Part shown: one piece after another, positions 55,628 through 64,000 of the stretch
How the letters are laid out: every line of letters begins with the position of its first letter
Position numbering within the stretch: the stretch's first letter is position 1
NCBI GenBank assembly: GCA_910575155.1
Contig: CAJTDX010000013.1
Coordinates: 1-64,000, forward strand
Direction: 5' to 3'
Origin: Lachnospiraceae bacterium
GTDB taxonomy: Bacteria > Bacillota > Clostridia > Lachnospirales > Lachnospiraceae
DNA length: 64,000 bases
The notes under the pieces: generated by a model
The model's database searches: none
The model's input: only the letters and a program-made list of their open reading frames with translations
Told to the model about the DNA's origin: nothing
Translations under genes and position numbers: made by a program

Positions 55628-57772
55628 ATGGAAAAAATCGGAAATGTCGTTTTGGATGATACCCATTATCCGGGGGAGGACCTCTACAGTGACGGTGTGG
55701 TGGAGGACCATATTTTAGATCTGGTGCAGACGTATTCTCAGGAGGAATATCCGCAGGTGATTGCCAGGGAGCAGGACTGGGCGGTTCTGTACCATCTCGC
55801 CCATGAACGTGAAAATATTTTAAGCTGGTACCCTTTTACGCCGGGCGCAAAGGTGCTGGAGGTGGGTTCCGGGTGCGGCGCAGTTACCGGAGCTGTGGCA
55901 AAGGCCGCGGGAGAAGTCACCTGCATCGACCTTTCTAAGAAGCGCAGTATGATCAATGCGGCGCGCCATAAAGACAGCGGCAATATAAAAATATGCCTGG
56001 GCAATTTTCAGGATGTGGAAAAAGAGCTGCAAAAGGATTTTGATTATGCCACTCTGATTGGCGTATTTGAATATGGCAAAGCCTATATCGGCGGGGAGAA
56101 ACCTTATCATGATTTCCTGACTGCGGTTATGGAACATGTGCGTCCGGGCGGAAAACTGCTGATTGCCATAGAAAATAAATTTGGATTAAAGTATTGGGCT
56201 GGCTGTAGAGAAGACCATGTGGGGACTTATTTTGAGGGCGTGGAAGGATACCCGCGCACGGAAGGAGTGCGGACGTTCACCAGGCCGGAACTGATTCGGA
56301 TTATGGAGGAGTGCGGATATAAAAATTATAAATTTTATTATCCATATCCGGATTATAAGCTTCCCAGAGTGATCTATTCAGATGATTATCTGCCCCGTCT
56401 GGGAGAGCTGAATCAAAATATCTGTAATTTTGACAGGGAGCGTCTGGTATTGATGGACGAAGGCAGGGTTTATGACCAGATCATAAAAGACGGCCTGTTT
56501 TCCCTGTATGCCAACTCTTTTTTTGTAGAGATTATAAAAGAAGATCATGGCGGTGTTTTGCAGCAGGATTTTCCAATTTATACAAAATATTCCAGCGGCA
56601 GGGCGGCGCAGTTTTCCATACAGACCCGGATTGTACGGGACCTGGCAGGAAACAATATCATATATAAGACGGCTGAATATCAAAAAGGACGGCCGCATTT
56701 GGCCCATATGGCGGAAGCCGCAAAAAAATTAAAGGCCATATGGCAGGAAAAAGGGCTGCTTTCGGTCAATGCATGTGTACTCAAAGAGGACAGGGTGGAA
56801 TTTGAATATCTGGAGGGCATTACTCTGGAGGAGGAGCTGGATGGGCTTTTAGAGCAAAATCATCTGGAACTGGCCGCTCAAAAGCTCAGGGAAGGGCTTG
56901 TAAGAATCAGGGACAGCGCTCCCACAGAAGCTTTTCAGATGACGCCGGAGTTTCAGCAGGTGTTCGGTGAGGTAAGCATTTCAGAAGAAGAGCAGGCGGT
57001 GTCTGTGGCAGACGTCGATCTGATTTTTTCAAATCTGCTTTGTACCAGTGACCGGCGCTTTCATGTATTGGATTATGAATGGACCTTTTTCTTTCCGGTC
57101 CCGGTTGCATTTATTTTGTACCGCGCCCTGCATTACTACCTGGAAGGGGCTTCTTCGCGCAGAAAGTTAAAAGAAGAATATAATTTTTATGAAGAATTCC
57201 ATATTTCAAGGCAGCAGCAAAGCGTTTATCAGCAGATGGAACAACGATTCCAAAAATACATTGCGGGCGGCAGCGTTTCTTTGTCTGATCTCTACCATAC
57301 CATGGGGAAGAAGGCGCTTCCTCTGGGAGAGTTAATGGCAGAGACGAACCGCAGAAGAGTGCAGGTGTATCTGGACTATGGGGAGGGATTTTCTGAGGAA
57401 CAATCTTATTTTATTGAGACGGGCTGTGAAGAGTACCTTGCATATTCTGTGAAGATTCCGGACCAGGCAGTCGCAGTTTGGATTGATCCTGCATTAAGCG
57501 CCTGTATTTTAAAAGATGTAAAACTTTCCTGGCAGGGGGAACATACTTTTGTAAAGTACGATACTACAGGATTTGAACTGGAAAAAAACTGTTATTTATT
57601 TGACAATTCTGACCCAAAGATTATAATAGAAGAAATGCCGCAGAACAACCGCGAGGTGAAAGTTTCTTATTATATCAGTATTCTCGAAGAAGAGACGGCG
57701 GCGCTTCTTATGGATCAGACGAATACCAGGGCGCGGATGAAAAAGAAAATCCGCAGGCTGGTAAAAGGATAG
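55628..57772 (+). CDS. Methyltransferase fused to a kinase-like region
   Basis: 714 residues. The first ~250 form a class I SAM-dependent methyltransferase: VLEVGSGCGAVTGAVA (motif I), CIDLSKKR, and the loop HVRPGGKLLIAIENK. Residues about 330-510 resemble a protein-kinase/aminoglycoside-phosphotransferase fold: EYLEGITLEEEL for the hinge, ADVDLIFSNLL for the catalytic loop and VLDYEWTF for the metal Asp; the usual catalytic His/Asp line is altered, so activity is uncertain. The C-terminal ~170 residues are unassigned. AAGGCGGAAG ribosome site. Such fusions could cap glycan chain ends by methyl and phosphate, as in length-controlled O-antigens; that is inference. Confidence 0.68.
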   Translation: MEKIGNVVLDDTHYPGEDLYSDGVVEDHILDLVQTYSQEEYPQVIAREQDWAVLYHLAHERENILSWYPFTPGAKVLEVGSGCGAVTGAVAKAAGEVTCIDLSKKRSMINAARHKDSGNIKICLGNFQDVEKELQKDFDYATLIGVFEYGKAYIGGEKPYHDFLTAVMEHVRPGGKLLIAIENKFGLKYWAGCREDHVGTYFEGVEGYPRTEGVRTFTRPELIRIMEECGYKNYKFYYPYPDYKLPRVIYSDDYLPRLGELNQNICNFDRERLVLMDEGRVYDQIIKDGLFSLYANSFFVEIIKEDHGGVLQQDFPIYTKYSSGRAAQFSIQTRIVRDLAGNNIIYKTAEYQKGRPHLAHMAEAAKKLKAIWQEKGLLSVNACVLKEDRVEFEYLEGITLEEELDGLLEQNHLELAAQKLREGLVRIRDSAPTEAFQMTPEFQQVFGEVSISEEEQAVSVADVDLIFSNLLCTSDRRFHVLDYEWTFFFPVPVAFILYRALHYYLEGASSRRKLKEEYNFYEEFHISRQQQSVYQQMEQRFQKYIAGGSVSLSDLYHTMGKKALPLGELMAETNRRRVQVYLDYGEGFSEEQSYFIETGCEEYLAYSVKIPDQAVAVWIDPALSACILKDVKLSWQGEHTFVKYDTTGFELEKNCYLFDNSDPKIIIEEMPQNNREVKVSYYISILEEETAALLMDQTNTRARMKKKIRRLVKG

Positions 57773-57776
57773 AATT

Positions 57777-59138
57777 ATGAGTAGAAGAGAACAGTATAAG
57801 CATTTATTGAATTTAGCGGCTGACTATCTTATGCTGGCCTGCGAGGCGTTCTTATTTGCCTGTATCTGGTACCAGTTGTACTATCCGATGCTGTCAAAGG
57901 CACATCGTTTCTGGAACCGCGGAAACTGGGCGATGATCGGCATGTATGTATTGATTATGTATTTTTTTACCAGAACCTTCGGAGGTTACCGGATTGGATA
58001 TCTGCGTATGACGGACGTTTGCCTTTCCCAGATTCTGGCGATATTATGCGCCAATGTAATTGGATATTTTCAGGTGTGCCTGATCGCCAACGACTATATG
58101 CCAGTGACGCCGATGCTGATTTTGACAGGGCTGGATTTGCTGGTGATTTTTCCATGCATCTACCTTGTGAGAACCATTTATGTGAGACTCTATCCGCCCA
58201 GGAAGATGATTGTTATATATGGAAAGCATTCTCCGGATGAGCTGATTAACAAAATCAATTCCCGCAAAGATAAGTATAATGTCTGCGCCACGGCCAGCGT
58301 TTATATGGGTTACAAGGCATTGTATCAGAAGATTCTCGAATATGAGGCGGTGGTGCTCTGCGACCTGCCTACCAAGATGCGCAACCCTATTTTAAAGTTT
58401 TGTTTTGACCAGGGGAAGCGTACCTACATTACGCCTAAGATTTCAGATATTATCCTGACTGGCACAGAGAGAATTCATTTGTTTGATTCGCCTCTGATGC
58501 TGTCAAGAAACCGGGGCCTTACCATTGAACAGCGGTTTGTAAAGCGGGCCATGGATATCGTATTTTCACTGATTGCCATTGTGATCTCTTCTCCGGTGCT
58601 CCTTTTGATTGCCGCAGGTATTAAATTTTATGACAAGGGTCCGGTTTTTTATACACAGGAGCGGCTTACCAGGGACGGCGAAATTTTCAGAATCATTAAA
58701 TTCCGCAGTATGTACACAGATTCGGAAAAGGGCGGCGCCCAGCTTGCCAGAAAGGATGACGACCGCATTACGCCGGTTGGACGCATAATCCGCAGGACGC
58801 ATTTGGATGAGCTTCCCCAGATCTTTAATATTTTAAAGGGGGACATGTCCTTTGTCGGTCCCCGGCCGGAACGGGAAATTATCGCCAACGAATATGAACG
58901 CCTTATTCCCGAATTCAGTTTCCGCCTGAAGGTGAAGGCCGGATTAACCGGGTACGCCCAGGTATATGGGAAATATAATACTACGCCTTACGATAAACTG
59001 AAACTGGATCTGACCTATATTGAGACGTATTCTGTGTGGCTGGATTTAAAGCTGATGCTTATGACCTTTAAGATTATATTCCAGAAAGAGAATACAGAAG
59101 GAATTGACAAAGGACAGGTGACAGCCGTAAAGAAATAA
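57777..59138 (+). CDS. Polyprenyl-phosphate sugar phosphotransferase (priming enzyme)
   Basis: 453 residues. Four N-terminal helices and a soluble CoA-binding-like region precede the catalytic PssY/WbaP-type domain with KRAMDIVFSLIAIVISSPVL, ERLTRDGEIFRIIKFRSM, HLDELPQIFNILKGDMSFVG and GLTGYAQVYG. It transfers a sugar-1-phosphate to undecaprenyl phosphate to start a repeat unit. AAAGGA precedes the ATG. The presence of a priming enzyme beside ABC exporters points to polymers built on a lipid carrier. Confidence 0.93.
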   Translation: MSRREQYKHLLNLAADYLMLACEAFLFACIWYQLYYPMLSKAHRFWNRGNWAMIGMYVLIMYFFTRTFGGYRIGYLRMTDVCLSQILAILCANVIGYFQVCLIANDYMPVTPMLILTGLDLLVIFPCIYLVRTIYVRLYPPRKMIVIYGKHSPDELINKINSRKDKYNVCATASVYMGYKALYQKILEYEAVVLCDLPTKMRNPILKFCFDQGKRTYITPKISDIILTGTERIHLFDSPLMLSRNRGLTIEQRFVKRAMDIVFSLIAIVISSPVLLLIAAGIKFYDKGPVFYTQERLTRDGEIFRIIKFRSMYTDSEKGGAQLARKDDDRITPVGRIIRRTHLDELPQIFNILKGDMSFVGPRPEREIIANEYERLIPEFSFRLKVKAGLTGYAQVYGKYNTTPYDKLKLDLTYIETYSVWLDLKLMLMTFKIIFQKENTEGIDKGQVTAVKK

Positions 59139-59152
59139 GTTTGGAGGAATCT

Positions 59153-59899
59153 ATGCAGGAGGAAGTACAGGTATCGGTAATTATGCCGGCATACAATGCA
59201 GAACAATATATTGCCGCCGCCATTGAATCTGTGTTATCCCAGGAGGTCTCACTGGAGCTTCTGGTAATCGACGACTGTTCTGCGGACCATACGGCAGAAA
59301 TCGTGGAGAGCTATGCGGATGGAACGAACGTGATTCTTTTGCGCAATGAGCAAAATCAGGGTGTGGCAGAGAGCCGCAACCGCGGAATCCGCCGCGCGTC
59401 AGGCAAATATGTGGCGTTTTTGGATGCCGACGACTGGTGGGCGCAGGGGAAGCTTAAGGCACAGTGCAGGCTGTTGGAACAGAGCGGACGGGTACTTTGC
59501 TGTACCGGACGGGAACTGATGAATCCGGATGGGACAAGCCAGGGAAAAATCATAGGCGTACCGGAGAAAATCACCTATTCCATGCTGCTGAAAACCAACA
59601 GTATTCCCTGTTCTTCTGTGGTAATGAAAACCGAAGCGGCAAGAGAATTTTACATGTGCCATGACGAGCTTCATGAAGACTATATTCTATGGCTGCAGGT
59701 TCTTTCTGAATACGGTCCTGCATGCGGGCTGAATGAGCCGCTGCTGAAATCGAGGATGAGCCGGGGGGGCAAATCCAGGAATAAGCTGAAATCAGCGAAA
59801 ATGCAGTTTGGCGTGTATCGTTACATGGGATTTGGAACCCTTAGATCCTGTTATTATTTCCTCATGTATATGTTCCATGGGGTTTTAAAATATCTGTAG
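59153..59899 (+). CDS. Family 2 glycosyltransferase
   Basis: 248 residues from ATG 59153 behind GGAGG; TTG 59141 is too near the ribosome site. VSVIMPAYNAEQYIAAAIESVL, DDCSADHT and LDADDWW mark the GT-A fold. C-terminus has an amphipathic helix (YYFLMYMFHGVL). It lies between the priming enzyme and the second ABC exporter. Donor unknown. Confidence 0.88.
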   Translation: MQEEVQVSVIMPAYNAEQYIAAAIESVLSQEVSLELLVIDDCSADHTAEIVESYADGTNVILLRNEQNQGVAESRNRGIRRASGKYVAFLDADDWWAQGKLKAQCRLLEQSGRVLCCTGRELMNPDGTSQGKIIGVPEKITYSMLLKTNSIPCSSVVMKTEAAREFYMCHDELHEDYILWLQVLSEYGPACGLNEPLLKSRMSRGGKSRNKLKSAKMQFGVYRYMGFGTLRSCYYFLMYMFHGVLKYL

Positions 59900-59914
59900 A
59901 AGGAAAGGTGGAGA

Positions 59915-60697
59915 ATGATTATGAAGGAGAGAATCCGGAATTTTTTCCGATATCGTTATCTTTTGTGGGAGTTAGTAAAAAAAGGAATTAAGCTGAAATA
60001 CAGAAGGTCCTATCTGGGGATTTTCTGGTCTTTGCTGGAACCTCTGTTAACCATGGTTGTACTGACTGTCATATTCGGTACCTTATTGGGACATAACGAA
60101 AAAACGTTCGCCGTGTACGTGTTGTCCGGCCGTTTACTGTATTCCTTTTTTTCACAGTCCACAGGCGCGGCTCTGCGCTCAATCCGCGGAAATTCTGCCA
60201 TGATCAAAAGGGTATACGTTCCCAAATACCTGTATCCTTTGTCCAGCGTAATGTTTAACTATGTGATTTTTGCGCTCTCACTGATCGTTCTGGCGGCGGT
60301 ATCGCTTATCATGGGCGTTTATCCCAGCGTATATTCCTTACAGCTTATCATCCCTCTTGTTCTTCTGATGATATTTTCCTTTGGCGTGGGAATGATTCTG
60401 GCGACGGTCGGCGTGTTCTTCCGCGACATGGAATATCTGTGGAACGTTGTCTTAATGCTGGTAATGTATACCTGCGCTATATTTTACTATCCGGACAACC
60501 TGATCAAAAGCGGAAAGGGCTGGCTGTTGAAAATGAATCCCCTTTTCTGTATTATTGATAATTTCCGTTCCGGACTGTTTGGGGAACTTATGAATACGAA
60601 AATGCTGGCGTATTCAGCGTTTGCCAGCGTATTTGTATTAATATTCGGGTTATGGATTTTCTATAAAAAACAGGACGAATTTATTTTGCACATATAA
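59915..60697 (+). CDS. Second ABC-2 type permease (Wzm/TagG-like)
   Basis: 260 residues; ATG 59921 fits the AAGGTGG ribosome site better than ATG 59915. Six hydrophobic helices; LKYRRSYLGIFWSLLEPLLT is the family entry helix and FFRDMEYLWNVVLMLVMY the central pair. Clearly a paralogue of the 51044 gene with low similarity. Its ATPase follows ten bases later. Probably exports a teichoic-acid-like polymer, given the CDP-glycerol transferases beyond it. Confidence 0.92.
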   Translation: MIMKERIRNFFRYRYLLWELVKKGIKLKYRRSYLGIFWSLLEPLLTMVVLTVIFGTLLGHNEKTFAVYVLSGRLLYSFFSQSTGAALRSIRGNSAMIKRVYVPKYLYPLSSVMFNYVIFALSLIVLAAVSLIMGVYPSVYSLQLIIPLVLLMIFSFGVGMILATVGVFFRDMEYLWNVVLMLVMYTCAIFYYPDNLIKSGKGWLLKMNPLFCIIDNFRSGLFGELMNTKMLAYSAFASVFVLIFGLWIFYKKQDEFILHI

Positions 60698-60707
60698 GGA
60701 GATACAA

Positions 60708-61445
60708 ATGGGGAAAGAAGTTGTAAAGGTAGACCATGTCGGCATGAAGTTTAATTTAAGCCAGGAAAAGATAGACAGCATCAAAGAATACTTTATCAAG
60801 TTTGTTAAAAGAGAAATTAAGTATGATGAATTTTGGGCTTTGAAAGATATTAATTTTACATTAAATAAAGGGGAACGGCTTGGGATTCTGGGGCTGAACG
60901 GAGCAGGTAAAAGCACGCTTTTAAAAGTGATTGCCGGCGTTTTCAAACCTACGGAAGGAAAAGTGACCCGCCGCGGCGTGCTCGCTCCCATGCTGGAATT
61001 GGGAGCCGGTTTCGATATGCAGTATACAGGAGCGGAAAATATTTATCTGTACGGATCGGTGCTGGGCTACAGCAAAGAGTTTATTGATGAAAGATATCAG
61101 GAAATTGTTGATTTTTCTGAGCTGAAAAAGTTTATTGACGTGCCGTTGAAAAATTATTCTTCCGGTATGCGGGCAAGACTGGGATTTTCGATTGCCACCG
61201 TTGTCGAGCCGGATATTCTGATTCTGGATGAAGTGCTGTCTGTCGGCGACGCCAAGTTCCGCAAGAAAAGTGAAAAAAAAGTAATGGATATGTTTGACAA
61301 GGGCGTTACAGTATTGTTCGTATCTCATTCTCTGGAGCAGGTGGAACGTCTGTGCAACAAGGCCATGATTTTGGAGCACGGCAGGATGCTGGAATATGGA
61401 GAGATTGAGAAAGTGGCAGAGGCTTATCGCAAAATTATAGATTAG
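60708..61445 (+). CDS. Second ABC transporter ATPase (short, TagH/Wzt core only)
   Basis: 245 residues. Walker A ILGLNGAGKSTLLKVI, LELGAGFDMQYTGAENIYL, signature YSSGMRARLGFS, Walker B ILILDEVLSVGD. It ends without the C-terminal glycan-binding domain seen in the 51883 ATPase, so it likely exports a polymer without chain-end checking by that domain. TAAGGAG ribosome site. Confidence 0.93.
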   Translation: MGKEVVKVDHVGMKFNLSQEKIDSIKEYFIKFVKREIKYDEFWALKDINFTLNKGERLGILGLNGAGKSTLLKVIAGVFKPTEGKVTRRGVLAPMLELGAGFDMQYTGAENIYLYGSVLGYSKEFIDERYQEIVDFSELKKFIDVPLKNYSSGMRARLGFSIATVVEPDILILDEVLSVGDAKFRKKSEKKVMDMFDKGVTVLFVSHSLEQVERLCNKAMILEHGRMLEYGEIEKVAEAYRKIID

Positions 61446-61457
61446 AGAGATATCGTT

Positions 61458-62660
61458 ATGGAACAGACTTTTTGGGAAAAGCTAAAGAGAGTAAAAGCAG
61501 CGGATATCTGCCATATATTTAAGTTTTTTATTGCCTGGGCGCTGCACTGGTTTTTAAAAAGCAGGCATAAGGACTTATGGCTGATCTGTGATACGGAACA
61601 TGAGGCCAGGGACAATGGGTACTGGTTTTTTAAATATGTGCGGGAAAATCATCCCGGTCAGGAGGCGGTTTATGCCATAAACTATCATTCTCCCGATGTT
61701 CAGCGGGTATCGCGTCTTGGCAGAACCGTTGATTACGGCAGCTTAAAGCACTGGATTTATTATCTTCTGGCAAGCAAAAATATCAGCTCTCAGAAGATGG
61801 GAAAACCAAACGCCGCCATCTGCTATGTGCTGGAAGTCTATGGGATTTTGAAGAATGTAAGAGTGTTTTTGCAGCACGGAATCATCACCGCGGATCTGAC
61901 ATTTTTATATTATTCCCATACGAAAATGAGATTGTTTGTCTGCAGTACCCAGAAAGAATGGAACTATGTTAATGATCATTATGGCTATCCCAGCGGCTGG
62001 GTACAGAAACTGGGACTGTGCCGTTTTGACCAGCTCCATGATTTTCAGGTAAACAGGAAACAGATTTTGTTTATGCCTACCTGGAGAATGTATATCAGAA
62101 ATGAGATTCACAGTTCAGATCCGCAGCGTGAATTGGAGAAATTTAAGGAGACGGAATATTTTCAATACTGGAACCGCTTGCTGAATCATAAAAAGCTCCA
62201 TAAGCTTATGGAAGAAAAAAGATTGAAAATTATTTTTTATCCCCATCGGGAAATGCACCGTTTTCTGGAGGCGTTTCAGATCAGGCATCCACAAATTACA
62301 GTGGCCTCCTGGCCGGAATACGACGTACAGGAATTGCTGAAATCTTCCGCATGCCTGGTTACTGATTTTTCCAGTGTTGCCATGGACTTTGCCTATATGA
62401 AGAAACCCTTGGTATATTATCATTTTGATACTGAAAAATTCAGAGAAAGCCATCACGGAATCGGAGATTTTGATTTTGAAGCGGAAGGTTTCGGCCCGGT
62501 CTGCAGGCAGACGGACGAGGCGGCGGACAAAATCGCAGAGCTGGCGGAGCAGAATTTCGAGAATCCGGAAATCTATCTGAAGCGTCATGCAGCGTATTTT
62601 GATTTGTTTGACAGGGAAAACTGCCGGCGCACCTATGAAGCCATTAAGAATATAACCTAG
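61458..62660 (+). CDS. CDP-glycerol:glycerophosphotransferase (TagB/TagF family)
   Basis: 400 residues, close to the catalytic part of TagF. Two GT-B halves; FLQHGIITADLTFLYYS and LMPTWRMYIRN-like segments (LFMPTWRMYIRN), FYPHREM, and CLVTDFSSVAMDFAYMKKPLVYY are family marks. It should extend polymers by glycerol- or ribitol-phosphate at the membrane. A single weak AGAGAGA site. Membrane attachment by the hydrophobic/basic N-terminus (FKFFIAWALHWFLK). Confidence 0.9.
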   Translation: MEQTFWEKLKRVKAADICHIFKFFIAWALHWFLKSRHKDLWLICDTEHEARDNGYWFFKYVRENHPGQEAVYAINYHSPDVQRVSRLGRTVDYGSLKHWIYYLLASKNISSQKMGKPNAAICYVLEVYGILKNVRVFLQHGIITADLTFLYYSHTKMRLFVCSTQKEWNYVNDHYGYPSGWVQKLGLCRFDQLHDFQVNRKQILFMPTWRMYIRNEIHSSDPQRELEKFKETEYFQYWNRLLNHKKLHKLMEEKRLKIIFYPHREMHRFLEAFQIRHPQITVASWPEYDVQELLKSSACLVTDFSSVAMDFAYMKKPLVYYHFDTEKFRESHHGIGDFDFEAEGFGPVCRQTDEAADKIAELAEQNFENPEIYLKRHAAYFDLFDRENCRRTYEAIKNIT

Positions 62661-62673
62661 CGGAGAAAATAAT

Positions 62674-64000
62674 ATGTCGGAAGATGCAAGAGAGATAAAA
62701 GTGAAGACCAGGAAGTTTTCCTTAAGAAAAGGAAAGCTGAGGATCTGTTTTTCACCTTTGGATGATCAGGTGAAAATACAGGAATTATTTTTAAAAAAGC
62801 GTCACGCGCTGGAAGAGATCCGCGTTCCATTTCATCTGGAGGCCGGCGGGAACGGTTATGAAGCGTGGATGGATCTGGAACGTGAGAAATTTGAATATGC
62901 ATTTTGGGATATTGTGGCGGTGGCTGCGAATGGATCTGAAGTTTATCAGGCCATCTTGGGAGGGCAGAGCGTAAGCTTGAAGATGCGGCTGATTCTGTTT
63001 CCGCGCTGGTATAAAAAAGGCGGGGATTCCATTATTTATCCCTTTGTCAACGGTTCCCGGCAGTTCACCATTCAGTCCAGGAAATATAACAAAGGCTATG
63101 ATTCCTGCGCGTTTATATGGAAAGAATACCTTGCTCTGCTGTGCTATGTTCTGCTAAAGCCTTACTGGGACCGCAAAAAACTGTGGCTGGTCTGTGAAAA
63201 ATTCTGTACCATGGCGCAGGACAATGGACTTTATTTTTTCCGTTATTGCATGGAACATCTGCCGCAGCAGGAGAACAAACATATTCTTTATGTGATTGAT
63301 AAAAAGGCGTCTGATTATCAGGCCGTCCAAAAATATGAGCAAAATGTCATTCAGTTTATGAGTTTCCGCTATATGATTTATCTGTGCGCGGCGCAGTATT
63401 TGATTTCTACGGACGCCATCCGGCATTTTTATATCTGGGATTCGCCCAACAGTGTCTTTAAAGTGCTCTATCAGGCAAGGAAAGATCTTATATTTTTGCA
63501 GCACGGGGTCATGGCGTTTAAGCAGTGCCACCGGACGTATCACAAATCCGGGGGCAACCGCATGAAATTGTTTGTAACTTCCTCAGAATATGAGCAGGAT
63601 ATTATTTATCATTATTTTGAATATGACAGAGAGGAAATTATCATTACCGGTCTGCCGCGATGGGATGTGCTGCACGATACTTCCACTCCTCAGCATAAAG
63701 AACTTCTCTTAATGCCCACCTGGAGAGGGTGGTTAGAGGACGCCTCGGAGGAAGAATTTTGCAGCAGCGATTATTTCACCAATTATGAGGCATTACTAAA
63801 AAATAAAGAACTGCACAGGCTTTTAGAACAGAATGAGATTACTTTGAATTTTTATATACATCCCAAATTCAGGGATTATATCGGACAGTTTCATGCCGGA
63901 AACGCCCGTATCCGTCTGATCCCTTTTGGAGAACAGCCTTTAAATGAGCTGCTTATGAGCTGCCAAATGCTGATTACAGATTATTCTTCTGTGGCGTGGG
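62674..64000 (+). CDS. CDP-glycerol:glycerophosphotransferase (TagB/TagF family), partial
   Basis: ATG 62674 follows CGGAGAAAA and opens a frame that stays open to the right edge (about 442 codons). An extra beta-rich N-terminal domain of about 125 residues precedes the catalytic part, which has LWLVCEKFCTMAQDNGLYFF, FLQHGVMAFKQCH, LLMPTWRGWLED and LITDYSSVAW. The partner at 61458 lacks this N-terminal domain, so the two are not simple duplicates. The end lies outside the window. Confidence 0.88.
   Translation, partial: MSEDAREIKVKTRKFSLRKGKLRICFSPLDDQVKIQELFLKKRHALEEIRVPFHLEAGGNGYEAWMDLEREKFEYAFWDIVAVAANGSEVYQAILGGQSVSLKMRLILFPRWYKKGGDSIIYPFVNGSRQFTIQSRKYNKGYDSCAFIWKEYLALLCYVLLKPYWDRKKLWLVCEKFCTMAQDNGLYFFRYCMEHLPQQENKHILYVIDKKASDYQAVQKYEQNVIQFMSFRYMIYLCAAQYLISTDAIRHFYIWDSPNSVFKVLYQARKDLIFLQHGVMAFKQCHRTYHKSGGNRMKLFVTSSEYEQDIIYHYFEYDREEIIITGLPRWDVLHDTSTPQHKELLLMPTWRGWLEDASEEEFCSSDYFTNYEALLKNKELHRLLEQNEITLNFYIHPKFRDYIGQFHAGNARIRLIPFGEQPLNELLMSCQMLITDYSSVAW

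Noticed and set aside
1-64000. CRISPR array, tRNA, rRNA or riboswitch
   Set aside because: No regularly spaced repeats, no cloverleaf with TTCRA loop, and no aptamer core was recognised in the gaps. A covariance-model scan could still find a rare class.

Overview
The window reads as chromosomal DNA of a Gram-positive clostridium, most likely a Lachnospiraceae. The pointers are the mbl-flhO-flhP order, uvrB followed by uvrA, a cdaA-cdaR-glmM run, recD2, ComF next to a YvyF-like protein, secreted proteins with InlB-type repeats, CDP-glycerol polymerases, and AGGAGG-type ribosome sites before most genes. Genus cannot be fixed from the sequence alone. No rRNA, tRNA or CRISPR array was recognised.

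Positions 1 to about 8000 look like accessory DNA. They hold the probable edge of an IS element, two minus-strand hypothetical ORFs that may be one frameshifted gene, a divergent SF2 helicase, an AlpA/Xis-like regulator, a frameshifted tyrosine integrase, an intact second tyrosine integrase, a RadC-like JAMM-domain protein and two very small ORFs. The helicase and minus-strand ORFs are visibly AT-rich.

Positions 8041 to 27761 are conserved chromosome: uvrB and uvrA; a chemoreceptor overlapping a flavinylated-type lipoprotein; mbl with flagellar rod genes flhO, flhP and a rod-binding protein; recD2; comF; a YvyF-like protein; two membrane proteins; cdaA (c-di-AMP synthase), cdaR, glmM and an HPr.

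From 27809 to the right edge, almost everything is on the plus strand and concerns cell-surface glycopolymers. The four dTDP-rhamnose genes are scattered (rfbD, rfbB, rfbA, rfbC). Around them are glycosyltransferases, a Wzx-like flippase, an acyltransferase, large membrane proteins (DUF2142 and probable GT-C/DUF6077 types), a priming sugar transferase, two Wzm/Wzt ABC exporters and two TagB/TagF-type CDP-glycerol transferases, the second running off the edge. Three large secreted proteins lie among them: a domain-swapped GH3, an InlB-repeat protein with a GH-like C-terminus, and a transglutaminase-like protein. The simplest reading is that the cell builds at least two exported polymers, one rhamnose-containing and one with polyol phosphate, and places remodelling enzymes on the same surface.

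The points most worth a second look are: the integrase frameshift; the helicase without a normal start codon; the RadC-like protein with its 58-residue partner; a long inverted repeat at 42095-42161 followed by a second palindrome; a membrane protein split by one in-frame stop at 46715-46717; and a methyltransferase fused to a kinase-like region at 55628-57772.
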